From CAYMTN01 sp964393335 (GTDB lineage: Bacteria; Chloroflexota; Anaerolineae; Aggregatilineales; Aggregatilineaceae), in contig CAYMTN010000083.1 of the NCBI GenBank assembly GCA_964393335.1, positions 1 through 20,303 of the forward strand: a stretch of DNA of 20,303 bases. The letters are read 5' to 3'. The number at the start of each line of letters is the position of its first letter. Position 1 is the stretch's first letter. The notes beneath the pieces were generated by a model. It searched no databases. It saw nothing but the letters and a program-made list of their open reading frames with translations, and was not told where the DNA came from. Shown here piece after piece: positions 14,256-20,303 of the stretch. Position numbers and translations under genes: made by a program.

Positions 14256-17200
14256 TCACATCGGGGCGCTGCGCGGATCGCCGAGCAGCCGCACGATGCC
14301 GGTTTCGGTCAGAATCCATAACGCGCCGTCCGACGTGACGTGCAGCCCGGCGATATACCCGGCGTTTTCGGCCACCGCTTCGACCGGGAACCAGCCGCGC
14401 CGGTCAAACCCGTACAGGCCGTAGTAGGGCGTGGCAAACCAGGTGATGCCGCCCGTGATGGCGATGCCGGGAAACGCGACTTCTTCCGGGGCGCCGTCCT
14501 GCCCGGTGTACCGCCGCCAGCGGCCATTTTCCTGGTGGTAGGCGAATTCATCCGTGCCGATCCACAGCGCGCCCTGGTCATCCTGCGTGATGGTTTCCAC
14601 GCCCCAATCGCCGTCAAATGGGTCGTCCTGGGACGCGGCCACTTCCCACTGCAAATTCGCCAGATCGCCCCGGTCGGGGAGACGCAGCAGAACCGCTTCG
14701 CCAGGACCGATCCAGTCGTCGTCAAACGCGGTGCCAACCCACAGCGTGCCCTGGTCGTCGAAGTACAGCGACTTGATGCCGGGGCCGGGCAGGTCGTTGG
14801 CGGCGCGCGTCCAGGCGGTGACGGAATCGTCGGCGGTGTTGAGGACGTGCAGCCCGTCCAGCGTGCCGAACCACAGCAGGTCCGGGTAGGTGGGATCAAA
14901 CGCCAGCGAGAGCACGGTTTCGTTGTTCAGCCCGTCTGGGATCGCATAACGCCGCCGGGCGTTGTGCTCCCAGCGGACCAGGCCGGACCCGGTGGCCAGC
15001 CAGAGCGCGTCACCCTGGCGGGTCATGGCGTAGGTGTCCGTATCCAGCGAGTCGGGCGATGACCACACGCCATCCTGGTAGGTGAGCAGCCGCCCATAAC
15101 CGGTGACGAACCACAGGGCACCATCCGGCGCTTCGAGCATGTCGACTGCGTCGTGGGCGGCGGGTTCGTTGTCCACTGAATACGCCTGCCAGCGCCGCCC
15201 AACGCGGTGCACGAGCGCGGAATCGGTCGTCAGCCAGATCGATCCGTCGGGGTCTTCCGCGATGTCCAGGAAATACTCGCTGGGGATGACCTGTGTCTGG
15301 GTGATGGTTTCCGACGTGCCATCCGGGCTGGTGTGGGTGATGGCGTCGTAGGTCACGATCCACAGGCTGCCATCCGACGCCCGCAGGAAACTGGACGGCG
15401 CTTCGGGCAGGTTGGTGGTTTCCCAGGTCCACGCGCCGGACTGGGGCACCAGCCGCCAGATGTGGTCCTCGTAGTCGGGTTCGGTGAGGATGTCCGTCCA
15501 GATCGATCCGTCGCCCGTATCGTAGAAGAGGTACGCGACGTTATAGGCGCTGTAGTCGCCACCGGCCAGATCGCCGGGCAGGGGCACGCTTTCCCACGCG
15601 CCGCCGGTTGTGCGGGCCAGGCCCTGGGGACCCCCGGCCCACCACGTCCCATCCGGCGTGCGGAGCAGCGCCCAGGCACGATCCCCGATGCCGCGCAGCG
15701 CGGGATCGGCAGTCGGGATGGGCGGGTCCGTCCAGCGGGTGCCGTCCCACCATTCGAGATAGGTGTCATACGTCCCGGCGAGCAGCGCGCCGCCCGGTTG
15801 GGGCAGCAGGGTCCAGACGTCATTCGAGCGCAGGCCGCCGGTCCCGGCGTGGAAATAGTCCACTGACGCGAGGCTGCCATCCGGCGCGAGGGTCAGCCGC
15901 ATCACGCCGGGATGGTCGCTGCCACCGGCCAGCCAGAGATTACCCGCCGAATCCTGGGTCATGGCCTGGATGTCGTGAAAGGCGAGGCCATCGGCGGTGG
16001 TGTACTTGGTGATCCTACCGTCGGGCGTCCAACGCAGCAGGCCGCCGCCGCTGGCAACCCATACGCCGCTGTCGGTGGCGATGACGTGCCGGTCACCGGG
16101 GGACTCGCCGCGCGTGCTGGTAAACACGGTCCAACCGGGCGCGGCGACCTCGCCCACGACGTCGCCGCCAGGTGTGCCACCTGCCGGCTCGCCCGTGACC
16201 TCGCCCGCCGCTGGTCGCGTGGAATCCGTCCCGCCGGACTCCTCGCCGCCGCCATGGAGCGCGATCATCGACACGATGGCGACGATCACGGCGAGGACTG
16301 CCAGCACCGCGAGCGCTCGCCAGTTCTGCGGGGGACGCGTCACTTCCAGCGGGGTCGTGGCGGCGTGCGGCGCAGTGGGCGCGGCGGGCGGTGGGGCCGG
16401 GGAGACGGGGCCAGCCGCCATCGGGACCGGCAGCGCGGCGGTCGGCTGTTCGCTGGCCGTTTCCAGCGCCGTATTCAGCGCCTCCGCGAAATCCTGGGCG
16501 GACTGGAACCGGTCGTCCGGGTCTTTCGCCAGCGCGCGAAACAGCACCTTTTCGACGGATTCAGGGATGGCCGGATTCGCGCTGCGTGGTGACGGCAGCG
16601 GGTCTTTGACGTGCATCAGCACGACGGCGACCGGCGTTTCGGCCTCAAACGGCACCGCCCCGGTCAGCATTTCGTAGAGCACGATGCCCAGCGAGTAGAT
16701 GTCGCTGCGCGTGTCGGCGGGCAGGCCGGAGCACTGTTCGGGCGACATGTACGCCGGGGTGCCGATGATCGAGCCGGTGCTGGTGAAATGCGACGAGCTT
16801 TGCGCCAGCTTGGCGATGCCGAAATCGGTCAGGTAACACTGCTGGCCCTCACCGATCAACACGTTGGAGGTTTTGATGTCGCGGTGGACCACGCCGTGAT
16901 CGTGCGCGTAGTGCAGCGCGTCCGCGATCTGGCTGAAATACGCAGCGGCGGCGGGCAGGGGCAGCGCTCCCCGGTCGGTCAGGTCCTTGAGCGTGCCGCT
17001 GCCGACATAACGCATGACCAGATAGGTATAACCTTCCTGCTCTCCGTAGTCGTATACCGGCAGGATGTGTTTGTTTTCCAGGTTGGCGATGGTGCGGGCT
17101 TCCTGTTCGAACCGCCCGTAAAACGCGGGGTCCTCGGCAAGCTGCCGGGGCAGCACCTTGATCGCGACGTAGCGGTCCATGTTGGCCTGGTACGCTTTGT

Positions 17201-17279
17201 AGACGGTTGCCATGCCGCCCATGCCGATCTGTTCGATGATGTGATAGTGGCCGAGCGTCTGGCCTATCAGGTCTGCCAT
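14256..17279 (-). CDS. Receptor-type Ser/Thr protein kinase with extracytoplasmic Reg_prop beta-propeller region
   Basis: A 1007-aa protein. Residues ~10-275 form a complete PknB-type kinase: GMGGMATVY loop (19-27), Lys41, Glu60, HRDIKTSN with Asp134 (Thr replaces the usual Pro), DFG 152-154, GTPAYMSPE 173-181. A Pro/Ala-rich juxtamembrane stretch (280-318) leads to one TM helix (~321-341, ALAVLAVLAVIVAIVSMIAL), then a Gly/Ser/Glu-rich linker. The remaining ~620 residues carry about 12-14 blades of the Reg_prop/two-component-regulator propeller type (GALWIGTDEF, GTLWVGTAFD, GSIWLTTDSA, LLWFGTLDGLHVLN), probably two seven-bladed propellers. The expected role is sensing an extracellular or envelope signal and phosphorylating cytoplasmic proteins. 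The ATG at 17279 has GGAGG 6 bases upstream; the frame upstream of it crosses the promoter and is not coding. Confidence 0.93.
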   Translation of the reverse strand: MADLIGQTLGHYHIIEQIGMGGMATVYKAYQANMDRYVAIKVLPRQLAEDPAFYGRFEQEARTIANLENKHILPVYDYGEQEGYTYLVMRYVGSGTLKDLTDRGALPLPAAAAYFSQIADALHYAHDHGVVHRDIKTSNVLIGEGQQCYLTDFGIAKLAQSSSHFTSTGSIIGTPAYMSPEQCSGLPADTRSDIYSLGIVLYEMLTGAVPFEAETPVAVVLMHVKDPLPSPRSANPAIPESVEKVLFRALAKDPDDRFQSAQDFAEALNTALETASEQPTAALPVPMAAGPVSPAPPPAAPTAPHAATTPLEVTRPPQNWRALAVLAVLAVIVAIVSMIALHGGGEESGGTDSTRPAAGEVTGEPAGGTPGGDVVGEVAAPGWTVFTSTRGESPGDRHVIATDSGVWVASGGGLLRWTPDGRITKYTTADGLAFHDIQAMTQDSAGNLWLAGGSDHPGVMRLTLAPDGSLASVDYFHAGTGGLRSNDVWTLLPQPGGALLAGTYDTYLEWWDGTRWTDPPIPTADPALRGIGDRAWALLRTPDGTWWAGGPQGLARTTGGAWESVPLPGDLAGGDYSAYNVAYLFYDTGDGSIWTDILTEPDYEDHIWRLVPQSGAWTWETTNLPEAPSSFLRASDGSLWIVTYDAITHTSPDGTSETITQTQVIPSEYFLDIAEDPDGSIWLTTDSALVHRVGRRWQAYSVDNEPAAHDAVDMLEAPDGALWFVTGYGRLLTYQDGVWSSPDSLDTDTYAMTRQGDALWLATGSGLVRWEHNARRRYAIPDGLNNETVLSLAFDPTYPDLLWFGTLDGLHVLNTADDSVTAWTRAANDLPGPGIKSLYFDDQGTLWVGTAFDDDWIGPGEAVLLRLPDRGDLANLQWEVAASQDDPFDGDWGVETITQDDQGALWIGTDEFAYHQENGRWRRYTGQDGAPEEVAFPGIAITGGITWFATPYYGLYGFDRRGWFPVEAVAENAGYIAGLHVTSDGALWILTETGIVRLLGDPRSAPM

Positions 17280-17313
17280 GTTGATCCTCCGAATAGTTGC
17301 CGGCTTACCTGCC

Positions 17314-17342
17314 ATTATATGCCGAATCAGAGGCGGACGGGA
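17314..17342 (-). promoter_or_regulatory. Promoter of the receptor kinase gene
   Basis: On the - strand a perfect -10 TATAAT (17319-17314) lies 35 bases before the kinase ATG; the best -35, TTCCCG, is weak (18-base spacer). Expected start is near 17307. Confidence 0.45.
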
Positions 17343-17485
17343 ACCAGCGAGCTGTAAAAAGTGCGTAAACGCCGGCGATTTGGGCCGCAACCGCGCAACT
17401 CGTGGCGCACATCGTCCGTAATATGTAGTGAACGAACCAAACAACCAGCGAGACCGACTCTCGTTCTATGATAGGAGACAAAACA

Positions 17486-17680
17486 ATGAACGACATGATG
17501 GAAAGCCTGCCTTCGTTTCGCCAGATGTTCCGCCTCATCCTGTTCCTGATCCTGGCGCTGATCGTGCTGGGACTGGTCGTCGCCATCGTCAAAGCGTTGA
17601 TGCCGCTGTTGATCCTGGCTGCCATCGTCGTCGGTGGTGTGTACCTGTACAACCGGCTGCAAACCAACGGTGCCCACTGA
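17486..17680 (+). CDS. Small two-TM membrane protein A (64 aa)
   Basis: The predicted protein starts with MNDMMESLPSFRQMFR, then has two hydrophobic helices (~residues 17-34 and 39-56) separated by the short basic turn VKALMP, and ends in YNRLQTNGAH. AGGAG (17473-17477) lies 8 bases before the ATG at 17486, better than the ATG at 17468. It aligns without gaps to the 60-aa protein at 18963-19145 (about 19 of 60 residues identical: LP...Q at 8-13, IV.AL.P..ILA in the middle), so the two are paralogues. It starts divergently from the receptor kinase gene and ends before a strong hairpin (17701-17734). Function unknown; its size and hairpin topology suit an accessory subunit or membrane-stress peptide. 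Confidence 0.75.
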   Translation: MNDMMESLPSFRQMFRLILFLILALIVLGLVVAIVKALMPLLILAAIVVGGVYLYNRLQTNGAH

Positions 17681-17700
17681 TCGCGCTCCATTCTCAGGTT

Positions 17701-17738
17701 GCACATGGGGCAGTTACCGTACTGCCTCATGTGCATTT
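17701..17738 (+). terminator. Terminator after small membrane protein A
   Basis: GCACATGGGGCAGT (17701-17714), 6-base loop, ACTGCCTCATGTGC (17721-17734): 14 pairs with one G-T, then ATTTG. It closes the 64-aa gene as a separate unit from the PD40 gene. Confidence 0.65.
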
Positions 17739-17860
17739 GTAGGTAAGGTGCGGGCAAAGGCCATTAATCAACGCCTGGCAATTGGTTCATAGTTGAAGGG
17801 CACATATGCCTCGATTTTCCCTCGCCATTCAAAGTAATATCTGGTAGAGGGAGGTGAAAA

Positions 17861-18844
17861 ATGACAGTCGCTATCCGTATGTTGGCTATGGCAGTGGCAT
17901 TTGGTGCTGTAGTGGTGCAGGGGCTGGAAAACCCAGGCAGTCGAGATGTTCGATTTGAGGGTACATCAACACCTTCTGGGCTGGACGGGACCTCGATTTG
18001 TGAGTCGATGATCGCATATGTATCCGGTGACCAATGGTGGTTCGATATCTACCTGATGACGGTTGAACCCCCCCGGCCTATTAGCTGGTCAGATGGCATC
18101 AACGAGGAGAATCACGCGCCAGATTTTTCTCCTGATGGTCAACAAATCGTGTTCGAATCATCATCTACGGAATCTGGCACCCAAATTTTCGTTATGGATA
18201 TCGACAGATCGAATCTGATGGCTCTTACGTCGAGCGGAGATTCCACTTGGAATTATGATCCAGCCTGGTCACCTGATGGAAAAACGATTGCTTTTGTTTC
18301 AGACAGAAACGGTAATCCCGATATCTATGTGATGAATGCTGATGGCTCTAACGTGGTGCAATTGACAGACAGGCCGACATTCGAAGGAAATCCGGCGTGG
18401 TCTCCAGACGGTGAGCAGATCGCTTTCGACTCAGGTCGTAGTGGTCACTCCGAGATTTACGTCATGAATGCTGACGGATCTGACGTGGTACGACTGACTA
18501 CCACTCGTTATCCGACCTTGAACCTATATCCTGTCTGGTCACCCGATGGAGAAACGATTGTTTATTTCTCCGACGAGGGGACTGATGGCCGGAAATACAA
18601 CATCTTCGCAATGAATCCAAGCGGGGGAGACATTCGCAAGCTCACCGATGATGACTTTCGGAACTTCCAGCCCGCATGGTCACCCGATGGACAGCGGATC
18701 GCTTTTTCTTCGGATCGGGATGGAGATTTCGAGATATATGTGATGAATGCTGATGGCTCCAACGTAGTGCAGTTGACGCACAATACCAAAGTGTCTGATC
18801 AACAGCCAGCTTGGAGACCAACCACCTGTGACGGAGTAAGGTAA
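17861..18844 (+). CDS. Secreted PD40 / TolB-like beta-propeller protein
   Basis: A 327-aa protein with an N-terminal hydrophobic signal (MTVAIRMLAMAVAFGAVVVQG), so probably exported. Five tandem WD40-like (PD40) repeats follow, each with the hallmark (A/V)WSPDG..IAF.S, then (I/F)YVMNADGS(N/D)VV.LT; they start near residues 85, 135, 180, 225 and 275. This is the fold of the TolB propeller domain, but the N-terminal TolB domain and the Pal/colicin context are absent, so it should not be named tolB. The SD GGGAGGTGA lies just before the ATG at 17861. The gene is more AT-rich than its neighbours. The repeat units are also similar as DNA (three copies of ATGAATGCTGA(T/C)GG), so recent internal duplication is likely. 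It lies between two paralogous small membrane protein genes. Confidence 0.88.
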   Translation: MTVAIRMLAMAVAFGAVVVQGLENPGSRDVRFEGTSTPSGLDGTSICESMIAYVSGDQWWFDIYLMTVEPPRPISWSDGINEENHAPDFSPDGQQIVFESSSTESGTQIFVMDIDRSNLMALTSSGDSTWNYDPAWSPDGKTIAFVSDRNGNPDIYVMNADGSNVVQLTDRPTFEGNPAWSPDGEQIAFDSGRSGHSEIYVMNADGSDVVRLTTTRYPTLNLYPVWSPDGETIVYFSDEGTDGRKYNIFAMNPSGGDIRKLTDDDFRNFQPAWSPDGQRIAFSSDRDGDFEIYVMNADGSNVVQLTHNTKVSDQQPAWRPTTCDGVR

Positions 18845-18962
18845 ACTCCTCCGTCACCCTATGAGGAATCGGATTGTCGGGCGCGGCGGTCCGTGATACA
18901 GTGATCGATAGTCATGCAGGTTGCATAGTATGCAGTTAGCTGAAATTCTGGGAGAGAAGGGG

Positions 18963-19145
18963 ATGTACGAGCGGTTTCGCGCTTTGCCGGTGCTGACGCA
19001 GGTCATCGTGATGATGGTGCTGTTGATCGCGGCGTGGGTGGCGGTGCAAATTGTGCTGGGAATCGTGCGTGCGCTGATCCCGGTGGCGATCCTGGCAGTG
19101 ATGATCGTCGGGCTGATGTGGCTGTTCGACAAAGTGCGCAGTTGA
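18963..19145 (+). CDS. Small two-TM membrane protein B (60 aa), paralogue of the 64-aa protein
   Basis: It starts MYERFRALPVLTQ, then has two hydrophobic helices (~14-32 and ~38-55) joined by GIVRALIP, ending LFDKVRS. GGGAG (18950-18954) is 8 bases before the ATG at 18963. In-frame starts at 18921 (TTG) and 18930 (ATG) are possible, but the ungapped match to the 64-aa paralogue begins exactly at this Met, which supports 18963. Codons are GC-rich like those of the genome core and unlike the PD40 gene just upstream. It converges on the ABC ATPase gene with 7 bp between stops. Confidence 0.75.
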   Translation: MYERFRALPVLTQVIVMMVLLIAAWVAVQIVLGIVRALIPVAILAVMIVGLMWLFDKVRS

Positions 19146-19152
19146 CGCCCGG

Positions 19153-20019
19153 TTACGCTACGTGATTCTCATCCGGCGCGGCGCGATCCGCGCCGTTGTG
19201 TTTGTGGCCGTTGCGGCCCACAGAACCGTCGGGGCGCACGGATTGCAGCGGCGTGAAAATGGGCGTGTCGGTGTGCGGATCGTGGCCGATCACGCCCTCC
19301 ACCTGGAATACGTCGCGCAGCATGGGTTCGGTGAACACCTCCGCCGGTGACCCGGTGGCGTAAATTTCCCCTTCACGCAGCGCCACCAGCCGGTGGCTGA
19401 AGCGCGCCGCCTGGTTGAGATCGTGCAGCACCATGACGATGCTCAGTCCCGTGTGGGCGTTGAGTTCTTGAAGCAGAACCATCACGTCAAGCTGGTGGCT
19501 GATGTCGAGGAAGGTCGTCGGCTCGTCCAGCAGCAGGATACGCGGTTCCTGGGCCAGCGCGAGCGCGATCCAGGCGCGCTGGCGTTCACCCCCGCTGAGC
19601 GTGGTCAGGCGGCGCTCGGCCAGCGGTTGCAGCTCGGTTGATTCGAGCGCCCATGCCACTGCTTCCCGGTCGCGCAGGTTGGATGCGCGCCACCATGCCT
19701 GCCGCGCAAAACGCCCGCGTGATACCAGATCGTGGACGGTCAGGTCTTCCGGCGCGGTCGGGTCCTGGGGCAGGATGGCGAGCGTCTGCGCGACCCTGCG
19801 CGTGGACATGCGGTGAATCTCGCGCCCGTCCAGGTAGACAGCGCCGTCTTGCGGCTGCATCAGGCGGGCCAGCGTGCGCAGGATCGTGCTTTTGCCGGAG
19901 CCGTTCGGCCCGACCAGCGTCACGATCTCACCTTGCGCGACGGTCAGCACCAGATCGCGCACGACGGCGGCTCCGCGCCGGTAGCCCAGCGTCAAATGAT
20001 CGGCGGTCAGCGTTGGCAT
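19153..20019 (-). CDS. ABC transporter ATP-binding protein (Fe3+-siderophore / cobalamin type)
   Basis: A 288-aa cytoplasmic ATPase subunit. Walker A GPNGSGKST (37-45), Q-loop ILPQDP, signature LSGGERQRAWIALALAQ, Walker B RILLLDEPTTFLDISHQ and the H-loop VLHDLNQAARFSHR are all intact. The Walker B extension TFLDISHQLDVM and the end YATGSPAEVFTEPMLRDVFQ are typical of the FecE/FhuC/BtuD/HmuV group that powers import of iron-siderophore, haem or vitamin B12. The last ~35 residues (His/Asn/Asp-rich, ending DENHVA) extend beyond the usual length. No permease or binding protein is visible on either side; upstream are 280 bp of repeats, so partners would lie beyond 20303 or elsewhere. The SD before the ATG at 20019 is weak. 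Confidence 0.93.
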   Translation of the reverse strand: MPTLTADHLTLGYRRGAAVVRDLVLTVAQGEIVTLVGPNGSGKSTILRTLARLMQPQDGAVYLDGREIHRMSTRRVAQTLAILPQDPTAPEDLTVHDLVSRGRFARQAWWRASNLRDREAVAWALESTELQPLAERRLTTLSGGERQRAWIALALAQEPRILLLDEPTTFLDISHQLDVMVLLQELNAHTGLSIVMVLHDLNQAARFSHRLVALREGEIYATGSPAEVFTEPMLRDVFQVEGVIGHDPHTDTPIFTPLQSVRPDGSVGRNGHKHNGADRAAPDENHVA

Positions 20020-20078
20020 GGTTTAGTTGTGGACCTCTCGTTAGTTGTTTAGCGTGAACCGTTTACCGAAAACCTCCC

Positions 20079-20205
20079 GGCCCTCACCCCTAAATCCCGC
20101 GTATGCGGCGCATACGACCTCCCACAGAGTAGGCGAGGGGACTTCATCCGCCGGGCGTGTCTGCTCCCCTCTCCTGCCTGGCGGGAGAGGGGCCGGGGGT
20201 GAGGG
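20079..20205. repeat. Nested palindromic intergenic repeat element
   Basis: The outer inverted repeat is CCCTCACCCC (20081-20090) with GGGGTGAGGG (20196-20205). Inside are two hairpins: CGTATGC/GCATACG (20100-20106 with 20110-20116) and CCCCTCTCCTGCC/GGCGGGAGAGGGG (20166-20178 with 20180-20192, one G-T pair). It has no coding potential. The style is that of a dispersed REP/MITE-like element. It fills most of the >280-bp gap upstream of the ABC ATPase gene. Confidence 0.65.
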
Positions 20206-20266
20206 TGTTCAGCCGGTTACCCATCATCGTTCCCTGATGTCCGACAGTTTACTCGTCTTTTTAAAG

Positions 20267-20285
20267 CCACTACCTCTGGTAGTGG
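20267..20285. repeat. 19-bp perfect palindrome (CCACTACC-TCT-GGTAGTGG)
   Basis: An 8-bp perfect stem with a 3-base centre, about 250 bp upstream of the ABC ATPase start. It could be an operator or a hairpin; it has no T-run to act as a terminator on either strand. It does not match Fur or DtxR consensus sequences that I know. Confidence 0.5.
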
Positions 20286-20303
20286 TACAGTTAATCGGTT
20301 CTA

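Noticed and set aside
17861..18844. Calling the PD40 gene tolB
   Set aside because: There is no TolB N-terminal domain and no tolQRA or pal neighbours; only the propeller repeats are shared.
20079..20205. CRISPR array or tRNA in the hairpin-rich 3' end of the window
   Set aside because: There are no regularly spaced direct repeats and no cloverleaf or T-loop sequence; the hairpins are nested inverted repeats.

Overview
The window is high-GC bacterial DNA carrying two Hanks-type Ser/Thr kinases, a P-loop NTPase–kinase fusion, a Reg_prop propeller receptor, several zinc-ribbon proteins and many GTG/TTG starts. This mix is most like a Chloroflexota genome (Anaerolineae or a relative). That is inference from protein style; there is no rRNA or other phylogenetic marker here. 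I saw no tRNA, rRNA, CRISPR array or insertion sequence.

Layout. (1) 1-2588, + strand: the tail of a P-loop NTPase-like protein, then a 654-aa protein joining a related NTPase module to a C-terminal Ser/Thr kinase. (2) 2599-4435, - strand: a relatively AT-rich gene for a coiled-coil zinc-ribbon protein, a decayed 3' fragment of a NUDIX gene, and an orphan four-TM histidine kinase. The kinase lies between that fragment and the matching part of the intact NUDIX gene, two ~83-bp direct copies. (3) 4515-7410, - strand: a tight operon (flippase-like membrane protein, dual-specificity phosphatase, class I glutamine-amidotransferase-like hydrolase, NUDIX hydrolase) with 4-bp stop/start overlaps and a good promoter at 7476-7504. 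(4) 7686-9674, + strand: a promoter and structured leader with mutually exclusive hairpins before an MFS transporter, then an Hsp20 chaperone and a strong terminator hairpin. (5) 9826-12166, - strand: a GrpB-family protein coupled to a triple zinc-ribbon/TPR protein. (6) 12260-13574, + strand: a radical SAM protein with a CX4CX2C cluster motif. (7) 13613-14191, - strand: an unannotated 42-aa membrane peptide and an MTH1187-type thiamine-binding protein. (8) 14256-17279, - strand: a 1007-aa receptor kinase with a cytoplasmic kinase domain, one TM segment and a large extracytoplasmic propeller. (9) 17486-19145, + strand: two paralogous 60-64 aa two-TM proteins on either side of a secreted PD40/TolB-like propeller protein. 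(10) 19153-20303, - strand: an FeIII-siderophore/cobalamin-type ABC ATPase preceded by a nested palindromic repeat and a 19-bp palindrome.

The recurring theme is signalling: two Ser/Thr kinases, one histidine kinase, one protein phosphatase and two propeller sensors, but no adjacent response regulator or two-component partner. No single cluster is clearly a new defence or biosynthetic system. The best leads are the NTPase–kinase fusion pair, the paralogous mini-membrane proteins around the PD40 gene, the leader RNA before the MFS gene, the hidden 42-aa peptide and the NUDIX duplication scar.
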